From Sternotherus odoratus (lineage: Eukaryota; Chordata; Testudines; Kinosternidae), in assembly GCA_032164245.1 (NCBI GenBank), contig JAVMKO010000003.1:43960890-44024889 (forward strand): a stretch of 64,000 nucleotides of DNA, given 5' to 3'. A program made the translations under genes and the position numbers. Under the pieces are notes generated by a model. That model was not told the origin of the DNA and searched no databases. It was given only the letters and a program-made list of their open reading frames with translations. How positions within the stretch are numbered: the stretch's first letter is position 1; each line of letters starts with the position of its first letter. Shown here piece by piece: positions 34,690 to 46,394 of this stretch.

Positions 34690-36440
34690 GTAATACATAC
34701 TACATGCATGGTAATACAGTTTCCTTTTTCTCTGTTTTGCTACTGCGAATGCTGCTACTTAATATATTTCCATTTATGAAGTATGCTAAAAATTTGTTAA
34801 GATGCGGTAACCAATTACCTTTCAGAATCCATTGCTTGTCTTCCACCTTCTCCATAAGTATGTCATCAAAATTGTTATCAGCATCACTTGTATCATTGCT
34901 TGAAACATCTTGCACTATATACTCCCCTTCTTCCATTGCTGTGACCTCTATATTTTTTTACTGTGCTGTCATGAGACTTGTGAGATACAGTGCTATCCAT
35001 TTTTCTAATCTGTTTCTGGTTCAGTGTCACCAACTGCAATTTCACTTCTGATGTGTTTCTCTGATCTGCTTTCAGGAGCTACTATTGGTGGCTCTTTAAA
35101 TGGTTTTAAGTGTGTGATGCTGTAATGGTTCCTAACAGTTTCCCTGAGATGGTTTGTAATTTCATTTTCTTACCCTCAACAGATGTCATTTTGTAGGGTC
35201 CCCAATAGGTAGGTTTCAATGGTCCTCCTTCTCTTTCTAGCATTCAGTAACATAATACAGTCCCCAACATAAAATGTTATTTCCCCATATTTAGAAGTCT
35301 TTCTTTTAGCATAATGTCTTTGTTGTTTTTCTTGTGCTTTAGAAATGTTACTTAGAGCCAGTGCAAAGTCAGCATCATGTCTAGATTTCATATTTATGCT
35401 GTACTCTTTGCAGAAATCTTCCCCAAATGTATTCATATCTGGGATCTTTTTAAACAAATGGAGAAGGGGTTGTATTTGTAAAATGAAGACACACTGAATG
35501 CCATATGTACATGAAAGCTGCTGGTACTAACATACACTTACTGTGTAATTCTCTGAGATTTCTGGAAACACTGTGTCCTCACAAAACATTAGTCAAAAGG
35601 ATGACATTTTTGTTGTTGCATGTACTTTAGTTTGCAAAAATGCTCAAGAAATTCATCTTAATTACTCCCATTGTCATCAACAATCTTCCACAATGCTCCT
35701 TAGCAAATGATAATTGGTTTGTTAAAATAAACCACGTGTACGATCTTGACTGAAACAGATTATACATAATCAAAAAGGTGTAATACATAATCAAGAAGAC
35801 TTTAAATGTAATACATTGATTTTGGCATATGCTTCTGGCATAGTGCACTCGACTTGCCATTAGTACTGTAATATTCCTACCCATTCACTTACTTTTTGAT
35901 GGATTAGCGTTTTCAGCCAAGCCATTGGGTGGTTACGGGCTGGTGAAACTACGTTTTATTCTCAATCTTTCACAAATACACAGGTTAAACTGAAAGAAAA
36001 TAAGTTACAACATAAACTTACATATAGACTTGTCTTATGGAATGTTCCTTTGCATATTTGCCATTACATTGATGTGTAATTAGGCTATTCCTGTTGCTAT
36101 CTTTTAATATTTGTATTGGAAACAAGTTGTGGGTTTCTTTGGTAGATATGAAGACACCGAGAAATGATTTTATAGCAATCCTGCCCAACAGCGGATTATA
36201 AAAGAAAGTATGGTGATTGTTTAAGATCAGTATATGACCCGATAGTAAGTTTTACTAGATAGTGAGAAAAACCCCAATCATTACCTTATTATTTAATTCA
36301 GAACCAAGATCTGTCAGTTCGCGCTGTGGGCATACACATCGAACAAGCATTTTCTACATGCTGTTTGTCACCTCAGATGCTGACTTACTCCTAAGTGGAA
36401 AGGCTTCCACCCATCTTGTGTTCTATTAAAAGAGAAATTA
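34690..36440 (-). pseudogene. Decayed integrase relic 1 (Gypsy/Ginger-like)
   Basis: On the minus strand in order are WVEAFPLRSKSASEVTN near 36410, then a CPQRELTDLGSEL box near 36310 carrying the second catalytic Asp. Next is NGLAENANPSKS near 35920 with the conserved Glu, in a shifted frame. Last, at 35176-35457, comes the C-terminal piece QEKQQRHYAKRK...FYVGDCIMLLNARKRRR. That resembles the basic tail after the core in Gypsy and KRBA2/Ginger-type integrases. The 78-codon minus-strand frame 34700-34936 follows and is unassigned. Stops and shifts are many. Confidence 0.65.
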
Positions 36441-36759
36441 ATGTTTCTTTTGGTATGCAACAAGCATAATTCACTACAGGTCCCAAGTTATGCCTGACTA
36501 TTAGAAAGAGATGTTTCCCAGCTCACATACTGATGCTGTTCTAATTGGAATGCCTCTCAGTAAAATTTACAAGGTCGGTGTTAATGATGCCAGTACACTT
36601 TAGATAAAGAGTCTGTTCTAAAGAGTGATAAGAACTTTGTAAAAACAGATGTCCTCCGGAACACAACAATGAAATGTGTTGGCTCTCATCCTTTATACTC
36701 ATCTTGTTTGTTTTCTTTTCCGGTGTAGCAAGTGGTGTGAACAGATCTATTGAGACCTG

Positions 36760-37395
36760 TCATGCCCCAGTAATTGTAGGATTGTGTTAAAGGAAGGATA
36801 AATAATAAAATAGAAATGTAATAAGTAATATGGTAGGTAAAATAGAGAGTGGATGTGAATGTATGTTTGATCTGAATGAGTGGTAAAATGGTAAAATGCC
36901 AGCCTGAAAATTACAACCCCAACATCAATTGGCTGAAGAAATGCATGGAGTGAGATGACTGGTTGCCCTGAGGGCAAACTGGAATCCACAATCCACCCCC
37001 AAGCACCCCAAGGATGGAAGGGGTGGGGGTGAAGAACCAAAGTACAAGATAACATCAAGCTGTCATGGATGTGCCATCTCCTGATTAAACATCACTTCAA
37101 ATGTGGGAATAGTGAGTGATTATCATTTCAAATATAAAAGCAGGAGGATGAAGCAGATTCCATAGACTGGCATAGGGATGAATTCCTGTAAAAACAGAAC
37201 CTAAAGACTGAGGACTTGGAGTCTGCTTCTGCAACCACCGTCCAGGAGCATCAGATGCGCATTTGACAAGACTCGGCTCCACCTTTGTGTCTAGGCTACC
37301 TGGCCAGTGACTTGGCATGAGCAACCTCCACGCTAGTAACTATAACTACCTTATGGAACTTTGTGTGTATCGATGAATGAATGTGTGAGAGGATC
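36760..37395 (+). mobile_element. LTR-like block between the two integrase relics
   Basis: TGTCATGCCCCAGTAATTG begins a block with a TATA-like ATATAAAAGCAGG near 37132. It ends near GGATTACA, a plausible TG...CA arrangement. I found no 5-bp duplication, so boundaries and class are tentative. Confidence 0.4.
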
Positions 37396-37430
37396 AAATG
37401 TTCTAGCTATAACGGATTACAAAAAAAGAA

Positions 37431-38330
37431 TCAGAATAAGCATTCACAATAAATATGGCATCTTTGCCTTGTCCCCTTTAATGAGATCCTGCTGATTTTT
37501 ATTTTATTGGTATAACACTTGAAAGATAATCTATGGCTGTCAGTATATACTGGTATCCATCCTTTGTTACTAGTAATGATTCTATTACATCCATTCCCAC
37601 CCATTCCCAGATCCAAGTGACTTACATGCAAGGGTACCAGTTACAGTCATACTTCACACGATTCTTACTAAATGTTCTCAATAAACCCATATGTTATAAG
37701 CAGAGTACTGTGGTTACAACAGCCATAGAATCAGAATGTAAAGCCCACTTTTAAATACAGAATAAAAAAGAAAAATATGTACAGAAATGGGTTAGGAAAA
37801 GCAATACAAGAGTAAAGCTGAAGAAATATCCCCAGCCAGTGCAAAGGCACATCAGAGGTAATTGCCACACTTTGTATGCATTGCACTCGTTTCAAAATGA
37901 AGGACTCTTTGTATATCAGAAATAATAATGATAAACAATAATGTGTCTGATTCCAAAATTCCCCTTTATGCTTTCCAATGTGGTATCCAAAATTAATTCC
38001 TTTCCTCTTTCTGGTAAGTCAGACATCGTGCAACCTAGTTTGGATGGAACAATATCATGCAATTAACATTTTTTTATGGAAATAGTCTTGCAAGGGAACA
38101 GAGTTCACATTTGCCTATCAAATATATTTTTATATTGTATACATTTTGAACTTGTATTTCAATTGTAAATAGCATTCTGCATGATTTACCTTAATTACTT
38201 TACACACCCCATTGGCAATGTCTTTTGTCATCCCTGGCCAATAGTATTTTGATGTCAGCATATTTCTCATTTTGAGTATTCCTAGATATCTACCACCTGG
38301 ACTGCCATTATATAGTTCAAAGAATTGCAA
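37431..38330 (-). pseudogene. Decayed integrase relic 2 (Gypsy/Ginger-like)
   Basis: On the minus strand the first piece, GRYLGILKMRNMLTSKYYW followed by PGMTKDIANGV (38130-38330), resembles the zinc-binding region before an integrase core. The second piece near 37440-37640 reads VGMDVIESL (first catalytic Asp), then TKDGYQYILTAIDYLSS, VIPIK and a stop. Its final part overlaps, by homology, the start of relic 1. The two relics are therefore either separate copies or a duplicated element. Confidence 0.65.
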
Positions 38331-38332
38331 GG

Positions 38333-38350
38333 CTTAGGGTTAGAGTTAGG
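38333..38350 (+). repeat. Short telomere-like stretch
   Basis: CTTAGGGTTAGAGTTAGGG gives three near-units of TTAGGG. It is too short to call an interstitial telomere and may be chance. Confidence 0.3.
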
Positions 38351-39235
38351 GATGTCCTTTCATGAGGCAGATAGGCTGGATACTGTGCCCCAGTTCCCCA
38401 AGAACACAGAGCTGACTAGTATAATCTGTGCCTGCAGCGGTGTTAACAGTGCATTGAGCATGAAATGATCTTTAACGGTATGTTCTGACTACTTACATTA
38501 AAGAAATCCATCCCCCCTTGGTTGAGTAGAGAGACCTCTGATTGACCAATAAGAACCTGGTGTTGCAGGTCTCCATTTTATGATGTACTTTATACATGTT
38601 TAAAGTGTGTATTCATGTTCCAATTTCAATTCAAATTTCCAGTCACTAAATTGCCAACACTGCAAGTAACGAGTTCACAAAACTGGGGGCGGGGGGGGGG
38701 AAGATTGGGAAAATTGAGGTGGGGGGGTTACCCCTCGGGGGGATGGGGGGGGTGTAGGGAAATCCCTGTCAGCACTTGTATATAGAGAGGTGCTGCAGTG
38801 TCTCAGCATTGACAGTCTAGAAGGGGGAGGCCGGTGCCTTTAAGAACCCAGCCCAGGGAACCCGCCCCCTGCTCGGGGGCGAACATGCAGCGTCCCGGGA
38901 GGGTCACTAAAAACCCTCTGCACCCCCCGCCCCCATAGTTGCAAGGACAGGAGGTGGCTCGTTGTCAGTGTTACCCCCTCTCCCGGGCCAGGGGCTTTAA
39001 TCCCCGCACGGGCTCTGGCGGCATCCCCCCCTCACCGGGCTTACCCCGGGCTACCACCCCCGACCCCCGGCTTTTCCCCTCCAGCAGCTTGATCCCTCCG
39101 CCCAGTACCTTCCTGCCCCTCCCCCCGCCCAGACCCTGACACCCCCGCCGCGATTTGCTCCCTTCGCGGCCCCGCTACAGAGCCGGCAGCGAAGTGGAAG
39201 CAGAAGTGAGGGCAGCGGCCCCAGCGACGGTTCCC

Positions 39236-39271
39236 GCGCATGCTCAGTTGGGGCGAGCATGCGCAGTGCGC
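39236..39271. promoter_or_regulatory. Paired NRF1-like sites
   Basis: GCGCATGCTCAG at 39236 and GAGCATGCGCAGTGCGC near 39255 both fit the GCGCATGCGC-type NRF1 motif, in near-tandem. Such sites usually lie within 100 bp of transcription starts in CpG-island promoters. Confidence 0.6.
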
Positions 39272-39284
39272 CCCAAGCCGGGAA

Positions 39285-39336
39285 TTGGGAGAGGGAGCGT
39301 TTTGTATCGTCACACGGCGGCTCCATGGTGGCTCAG
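39285..39336 (+). other. FAM135A: Candidate FAM135A first exon (5' UTR)
   Basis: Just after the NRF1-like sites the text CGGCGGCTCCATGGTGGCTC resembles a YY1-type start-proximal element. A possible donor CTCAG|GTTGGT follows at 39336/39337, but it is weak. An ATG at 39325 would read only four codons before that donor. The start is a guess and other donors in the island are possible. Confidence 0.35.
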
Positions 39337-39900
39337 GTTGGTGCGGGAAGGGGCCTGGGCGGCGGACCCGGCGTCAGAGCGGGGGGAGGGTTGAATGGCC
39401 CCGCCGCAGCTGGGGGTGGGGTGGGGTGTCTGCGTTCAAAGCCCGCGAATGAGAGCTCCGCTGAACAGCGGCGAGCGCCCCCCCCCCCGGGGTCTGGCCT
39501 GTGCCCGGGGGGGGGGGGGGGGGCGGGGAGTCCGGACCCCACCAGCCGGAGCTAGTTTGTTTCCTCCGAGCCCGCGATGATCATACTAACCCCGCCTCGC
39601 CATGGGGGGAGAGCAGGGAAGGGAAACTGCCGCGCTTCCCTTCCCCCGGCTGGGCGCCCTGTCCACCCCCTGCGCCCCCCCGGGGCAGCACCGGCTGCGA
39701 GCAACTCCTCGGGGCTCTCCTCTTCCCCTCGGGCAGAAGGCGAGACATCGTTCCTCTCCGCCCTTCCCCTCTGTATCGCTGCTGTGGCCAGGAGATCAGT
39801 CCAGGGCTTTGGGACTTTTAAGAAGTTCTGCCTGGGTCGGATTTTTTTTTCATTGTGTTTAATCTGTAAAGAAGAAAGTATTGGAAATAAATCGAAATCA

Positions 39901-40385
39901 TTTCTACTTCATTCTCTTGGTAAAATCACTAAGGATCAGATGTGATTTAGTTTACACTTAGATGACCTCGCTGGCTTTGGCTGATCTTTCTTTCAGGTTC
40001 TTTTTGAGGACAGCTCTTACTACCGGTATTGCCCCAATGTTTGAAGAATTATCAGCATTGCTAAGTGAATGTTGTTTCCTCCTGTAATTTAGAAGTTGTT
40101 GGATTTGGGTTGGGAATATTTTACAGCTGTTTCCGGTACACCTACCTACTTAGGGATTGCATTTGAAGGACTTGCCAAATACATTTGGACACCATCCTTT
40201 AATGCTCTGCAGAAACTTCACATAGGGCATTGTGTTTCTCTATGAAAAGAAGGATATGTTATTACCATTCATGCTCCAGAAACAAAAGCACACTCTTATT
40301 ATAAGTGATCTGTTCTTCACTCAGCAAATATACAAACTTCCATTAGCATCAGGAGTAGCTGTGTGTATTTTAAAGGGAGAATAAA
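39901..40385. other. Start of FAM135A first intron, nothing seen
   Basis: AT-richer sequence between the CpG island and the fold-back element. I see no exon or repeat boundary. Confidence 0.45.
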
Positions 40386-40397
40386 TCAAAATATTAG

Positions 40398-40577
40398 GAA
40401 TCAGAGACGTAGCCAGAATAGCAGAGGTAACAAAGAGTCCTGTGGCACCTTAAAGACTAACTAAAGTATTGAAGCATAAGCTTTCGTGGGCTAAGGACAA
40501 AGTGGGTATTAGCCCACGAAAGCTTATGCTTCAATACTTTAGTTAGTCTTTAAGGTGCCACAGGACTCTTTGTTACC
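40398..40577. mobile_element. Fold-back retroelement copy 2, 70-bp perfect arms
   Basis: Arms 40424-40493 and 40510-40579 are perfectly complementary over 70 bp with a 16-nt spacer. The 12-bp duplication TCAAAATATTAG flanks the insertion (40386-40397 and 40578-40589). Its last two bases overlap the right arm. The arms carry the stem II, GAAA and mini-stem part of the hammerhead-like core, but the CTGACGA box is missing (spacer reads AGGACAAAGTGGG). It lies in the first FAM135A intron, if the promoter call is right. Confidence 0.85.
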
Positions 40578-40589
40578 TCAAAATATTAG

Positions 40590-42148
40590 CACACTTACAG
40601 TGAATTTGAATGTTGTAGAATGGGAAATAGTCGTCTTAAATAAGAGTTGGCTAGAGAGACTGACTTAATGGGATTCTTGGTTAAATTTTGTATCATATTT
40701 AGGTTATTTTAAATATTATATGAAATCTGAGATCAATATAATTTGTTTCTGAATTCTGTTGAAAACTGCTTTTAAACAAGCATTCCCTTCATCCTAGTGA
40801 ATGAGATACCGAATGTGAATTTGACTATATACTTTGACCCCATACAGAAGTGACTACTAGATTTTTCTAGTCTGAGAGAAATTGCATAGTATACATAGAA
40901 AATAAATGGAAATAACTTTAACAATCTAATTATGATAATCTGTAGTGGTGGTGTTAATAGTAAGAAAATGTCTGTTTTAAAGCCATCTGTTTTAAAAAAA
41001 AGGCTTTTTGTTTGTTTTTAGTTAAGGTCCACCTATTCTGTTTCTGTGTTTCCTGCTAGTGTTGGAGGGTAAACTTATTTCAGTTTAGAAAGCGAGGAAT
41101 ACTACTAACACAGCTGCTATTCTTGAATTATTTCAGTTTGGGAGTCTGACCTTATCAGTGGACAAGGCATGAGTTTTGGGTTGTTCTTGTTTTTTCTGTG
41201 TTTGTTTTGTTTTTTAAAGTCAGCACACTGAGTTAATCTGAATGCATTTGCATTACTATTTGGGGGATCAAAATGAAAATCCTGTTCAATTGAATCCAAT
41301 TCAATTTTTCATTTCTTGACCTGGCAAGAGGTGAAAGTGTTATTGAGGTGATTCTTATTACGGTAGAAGGGATTAAATTGTATTGTTCACAGTGGCATTG
41401 AAATAATTTTTATGATGATGCCGAAAGCCATTGAACAAAATTGTAAACATCTATATGAAGGAAACCACTTAAAGCCAGGGGGTGCTACTGCACCCCTACT
41501 TATAGCAAGCACCCCAGTTGGTAATACAGAAATCTGTTAACATTTTGAGTGTGAAAAACAACTCAAAAGGGTGCCTTCCTCTTGTAGGTTGGAGGATGCT
41601 AACAATCAGAATCAGTATGGGATCAATTCTGCTGGAGCATCATTGCTCTCTGTTGTGCTGGAACAATTCTTGGTTTATGGAAGAGTGCATTAAGTGCTTT
41701 AACCTACCTGTATAGCCCCTGCAAAAAATTTCTTGAGCCTGTTCAACCAGAAAGGGCTGTTCTGTAAGAAGCAAACAAGAAATCAGACCTCAGTGATATC
41801 TCTTTGAACTTTGCATGAATGAGGCATAAGCCTATCATTTCTCCAGCTAAATCCTAGTGATTACTCTAGTCACTTTCTGAACATCGACAGGAGAAAGACA
41901 TACCACCAATCTGCACCAGACAGGGTACCTTAATTTGTGTGTGTTTTCATCCGTTCTTCTGTTGTCCCCCTAGTGTTTCTAGGTTTCTTTCACATTCACA
42001 GCATAGTTCATCTCTCATTCCAACTTGCTCAGGCCATCAGCCCCACTTCCCAATGCTGCTTAAGTTGATGTAAGTTACATCAGCCCCCTTCCCCACCCCA
42101 AAGCTATGAAGCTTACATCGACCTAACCCATCAAGTTATCGTGTCTTC
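40590..42148. other. Intronic stretch; old repeat at about 41395-41530
   Basis: No exon was recognised. At 41395-41530 the text AATAATTTTTATGATGATGC to AAACCACTTAAAGCCAGGGG resembles a repeat that also occurs at 52980-53050. Confidence 0.4.
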
Positions 42149-42441
42149 GGGCTGGTCTTCACTTGCGCGGCGCGGGATCGATCTTCTGGCGATCGATTTA
42201 TCGCGTCTTGTTAAGACGCGATAAATCGATCGCCCGGAGCTCCCCGTCGACTCCGGAACTCCAGCTTGCCGGGAGGCGCAAGCTGGAGTCGACGGGGGAG
42301 CGCGCCGCCGACTGCCACCGCTGTGGGGATGAGAGGTAAGTCGGCAGCAGATACGCAAACTTCAGCTATATGATTCACGTAGCTGAAGTTGCATATCTGC
42401 CGTGGATCCTCCTCTCCCTCCCCCCCAGTGAGGACCAGCCC
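42149..42441. mobile_element. Palindrome-rich MITE, GGGCTGGTCTTCAC family, copy 2
   Basis: The ends GGGCTGGTCTTCACT and AGTGAGGACCAGCCC are inverted, and TTC flanks both sides exactly (42146-42148 and 42442-42444). Inside is a perfect 22-bp-arm hairpin with a 3-nt loop at 42188-42234. A second hairpin follows built on GCAAGCTGGAGTCGACGGG. A third is built on AACTTCAGCTA/TAGCTGAAGTT. Confidence 0.85.
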
Positions 42442-43485
42442 TTCAGCAGACCGGCTACATCGATGCCTCTACATCCACAAGCCCTCAGTAATGGCTTGTA
42501 ACTGATTAAAATAATAGAACATGAGTTAGAAAGTATTCTTTGAAATTATTTAAATTAGCTTATGTAAAATGTAGTACTTTAAGTCCAGTTACAGAAACTG
42601 ACCGATATAGTGAATGAGAGGTAGTTATTTTTCATAGGGAGAATGAGATGCTGCCTTTAGTGACATGAATATGGTATCCTTAAATCTAGCTCAGGTAAAA
42701 CAAATACATCATGTAAGTTGTTGTTAGAATTTGGCATGAATAGTAGTCAGTTATGATTGGGAGCATCCAAGGACTAAGCCTATGTAGTATATGAATTTCT
42801 TTTTCTACCAGAGGTTGGACCTTTTAAGGTCAAGATTAAAATTAATTGCTGTGGAGGAAGTTAGATCTAAAGATTTTATTACCAACATCCTTTTAAAAAA
42901 ATGTTATTTGTATAGACTAGTGCCCCTCATTCTTTCTTCACCTGTTAGTTAGTTATGCCCATCACCCCAATCGGGGTATGGGCCGCCAGCCGCAGATCTC
43001 CAGAGTCCTCTATCCTGGGCCATTCTCTCTTCCTGAGTCATACATGGTCCTCACGTTCCATGTGCCGATGGTAATCCTCCTGGTTATAAGAAGGGTGATC
43101 GGCTTAGTGGCAATTTGCCTTCTCTTTTTGTGACCTCAGACCTACCTACCTTTTTGTACTTTGTACCCCTTGTCTCAGAATTCTTTTGTGCTTTTTTTTT
43201 TTTTTTAAGTGAAAAATCCCAAACGGTTGTAATGCAGTCATACCAAATTCTACTCTCCCAATCAACCAAGGGGTGGGAGTTTTAGTTTGTTTGTTTTATG
43301 GGTACATAAAATATCATTAAATCTTTCATTATCTTGATAAGGGCAAATGAGCAGTGTTTTTTGTATATGAGCAGGTAAATGCTATTGATGCTTTTGCTAG
43401 TCCACTATATGTGATAGTCAATTTTTGTAAATTCATTGTGCCAGACCACAAATGTTCAAAGTAGGCATTTACATTCAGTGCAGAT

Positions 43486-44121
43486 TAGGGCTGTCAAACA
43501 ATTTTTAAAAAAAGTACAATTAAACAATAATAGAATACTATGTATTTAAATAGTTTGGGATATTTTCTACATTTTAAAATATATTTATTTCAATTACAGC
43601 CCAGAATGCAAAGTGTACAGTGCTCACTTTATATTTGATTACAAATATTTGCACTGTAAAAACAAAAGTAATAGTATTTTTCAGTTCACCTTAGCTCCTG
43701 CAATTATAAACAAACTTGTCTTAATGATTGGCTGAACAAGAAGTAGTACTCAGTGGACTTGTAGGCTCTAAAATTTTACATTGCCTTATTTTTGAGTGCA
43801 GTTTGTTGTACAGTACTAAAAAACCCCTATATTCTTAAGTTGCACTTTCACCATAAAGAGATTGTACTAAAATACTTGTATGAGGTCAATTGAAAAATAC
43901 TATTCCTTGTGTTTGCTTTTTTACAGTGCAAGTATTTGTAATAAAGTGGGCACAGTCTACTTTGTAGACTGTAATTGAAATCAATATATTTGAAAATGTA
44001 GAAAAACATCCAAAAATATTTAATAAATTTCAATTGGTATTTAATTGTTTACAGTGCGATTAAAACTGCAGTTAATTTTTTGTTAATTGTGTGCATTAAC
44101 TGTGATTAATCGACAGCCCTA
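43486..44121. mobile_element. hAT-type MITE with 8-bp duplication
   Basis: The ends TAGGGCTGTC and GACAGCCCTA are inverted. The flanks GTGCAGAT (43478-43485) and GTGCAAAT (44122-44129) are an 8-bp duplication with one change. The interior is largely self-complementary. TACAGTGCTCACTTTAT and TTTGCACTGTAAAAAC on the left match reverse text on the right, so the element has very long inverted arms. Confidence 0.85.
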
Positions 44122-44379
44122 GTGCAAATACATTTGATTTCACATTGATTTTTCTTTTAGACAACATATGTTCTTATTAAAAATTTCATGAATTGCATAT
44201 TAACCAGTGCTCCGTACTCAGACATAAACATGATATTATATTTGTTTTTTTCCTTATTGTAAGAGCAAGGAAGGGGTATGAGTTTTTTGTTTATTTAAAA
44301 AAATTTTGATTTTGTAGAAAATGTGACTCCTAGAAAGTGACTTTGCATCTGGAAAACCCTCTATACATTCATAGCAAAA

Positions 44380-44610
44380 ATCAGTGGGTTTGATCCTGCA
44401 AACACTACATGAATAATCCCGTTGACTACAATCAGAGTATTTATGAGTAAGGACCATCTGTGAGAGTGATTCCAGGGTCAGGCTCCCTGGCTCCGATTCA
44501 GCAAAACACTTAAGCATGTGCTTAAGTTCCACTGGAGAAGGACTTAAGCACATACTTTGCTGAACAGAAATGCAGTTAAGCATTTGCTTAGTGTTTTGCT
44601 GTATTTGTAT
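44380..44610. repeat. Old TTAAGCATGTGCTTAA-type interspersed repeat
   Basis: CACTTAAGCATGTGCTTAAG is a near-perfect palindrome. It is followed by GGACTTAAGCACATAC and further copies of the motif. Related short pieces lie near 25050 and 18880. The class is not known to me. Confidence 0.55.
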
Positions 44611-45620
44611 TCTACGCAGATCTTCTATTTGGCATGACTTTCAGTTACATCCTGAAGTAAACTCTATAGAAAACTACAGACTTTTTTAAATTTCAGAATA
44701 TGAAACTAGGAATTAGAGATGCGCACACTCGTATTTCTAACTATGGCGGCAGAGATTTGTTACAGTAAATGCAATTTTATAAATACTTGTACATATGTCT
44801 TGATATTCTCTTTCTCACAGAACAATGCACAAAGCATCCAACAATAAAAGCAACAGGGCCTACAACAAGGAAGCAGGAAGAGAGGAAAAGAGTTTTTTAT
44901 CCACTCTTTGGGGTCAGTGACAAGTTGGGAACAAATTGTGTTTATTTTAAGTAGAAAATAGGAACTGTGCAGTCAGTTTTCTATGGCAAACACAGATGGA
45001 GATACAGGGAATAGATTGAAACTTCTGTGACTTCAGTTTGTAGGTTGAACACAGATTAAAATATACCAAATATAAACAGTTTGAGAGAGGGAATAAAACC
45101 ACATCAGTCACTTTAATCTTCACCAGATAGTTCTATCTTATAGTCTGTGTTCTGTTTCCTTTTTTCATCACTCTTAGAAGTTTTGGAGTGGAGGATACAT
45201 CTCAAAACATAAACGTTTTATTGTTATACTTTTGTCAGAAACAGGATACAGAGAACTCATCAACATTTTTATTTTTCTCCTTGGCAGGATTTGTTAAGAA
45301 AATTAAAAATAGTGTTCTGCATTTATTTTAATTGTGAGTGATTTATCTGGGATTCTCTTCCTGTCTCGAGATTCATTAAAAGGAGCATCATATTAACCTT
45401 GTGACATTTTGCTGAATGTGATAGCATCTTCTGATATTTATTTATATTTGAAACAACACAGTAGAGATTTATTTTCTATAATATTCATCAGTTGTACAGA
45501 AACCTTTCTTTCTGTGACTTTTGACATTTCTGAAATATGGAGTTATCTTGTTTATCAAAATCAACCCATTCACACTGATCAGCTCATGGCCTTTATTTTA
45601 CAAGTCTTCCTAATTTCCTA
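44611..45620. other. Intronic stretch, nothing recognised
   Basis: AT-rich, with no splice-bounded exon, RNA gene or clear repeat edge. Confidence 0.4.
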
Positions 45621-45624
45621 AATA

Positions 45625-45725
45625 TGTCCCATTACTGGGCTCAGTACAGGCTCGTTGGCCTTGGTGTACAGGATGTCAGATAAGATGATGCAGTGGTCCC
45701 TTCTGGCCTGAAAATGCCCAAATCT
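45625..45725 (+). mobile_element. CR1-like LINE 3' fragment
   Basis: GATGTCAGATAAGATGATGC then GTGGTCCCTTCTGGCCTGAA is the typical 3' UTR text of CR1-group elements. The terminal microsatellite is not evident. Confidence 0.5.
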
Positions 45726-46394
45726 TTGTCTCCTCTCCCCCCCACCCCCACTCCCCCATATGTTGTAGGTGAGTCTCCACTGTTTAAGCCACAGAACCTG
45801 TGTAGTAACCCTGGCACTGTGCACCTGTTGCAGCTGTGATGTAACAGCACAGAATGCTGTCCTGGTGAGAGAGAGAACCAATGAGAGGGGAGCTTGATCT
45901 GGGAATGAGATGGGGAATTCGCCCTGAAGGGGAAGCTGGAAGAAGCTATTAGAGAAGAAGGAGGGAAAGAGAAGACTCTAGAAAAGATGCTGATCTAGCG
46001 GATGAACTGGAACTGGGGGTGAGATGATAAAAGAACAGGAGAGTAAAAGTAAGAGACTTGTAAGTGAGAAGAATGAAAGTAGGAAAGGTGTCAGGTGAAA
46101 CATAAAAAAATATTCTTGGGTATATGAGCAGAAACTATTAGAGAAGGAAAGTAAAGGGAAATAAAATCTGCCAACATTCTAGAGAGTCTCAAGGGAAATA
46201 ACTGAAAGGAAATATAATTGGTGAAAAAAGAAATTGATCAAAACACTGTTATATGAAAACAAATAATGAAAACAGTAAATGAGAAGCCCATCCACGAATG
46301 ACCTAAAGTACCTGAACAGAGAGACTGACTGTTTGAACTTTCATTGATGGAATACAGTTCAAAGGTGCCTAATAGACAAGTGAGAGCCCACTAG

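Larger units (their letters stand above)
38680..39900 (+). promoter_or_regulatory. FAM135A: CpG island, FAM135A promoter
   Basis: Base composition changes sharply to GC-rich, with dense CpG from about 38820 to 39850, unlike all surrounding sequence. Long G runs at 38690-38760 and near 39510 could form G-quadruplexes. Two NRF1-like sites lie at 39236-39271. No TATA box precedes them, as expected of a housekeeping-type CpG promoter. The island is the only one of this kind in the window. It lies upstream of, and on the same strand as, the FAM135A coding exon. The link to that gene is inference from position. Frames of 60-120 codons here are GC-driven chance. Confidence 0.75.

Noticed and set aside
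1..38000. COL9A1 or other neighbouring gene exons expected upstream of FAM135A
   Set aside because: I looked for collagen Gly-X-Y or other recognisable exons and found none. The neighbour probably lies outside the window.
38333..38350. Interstitial telomere repeat
   Set aside because: Only three near-units, which is within chance and does not mark a fusion.
39155..39945. Several frames of 60-122 codons in the CpG island as exon 1 coding sequence
   Set aside because: High GC removes stops in all frames. FAM135A coding starts at 58241, and no frame here shows a known domain.
42188..42234. Hairpin as a transcription terminator or miRNA precursor
   Set aside because: It lies at a fixed place in a MITE with other copies. 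There is no evidence of independent expression.
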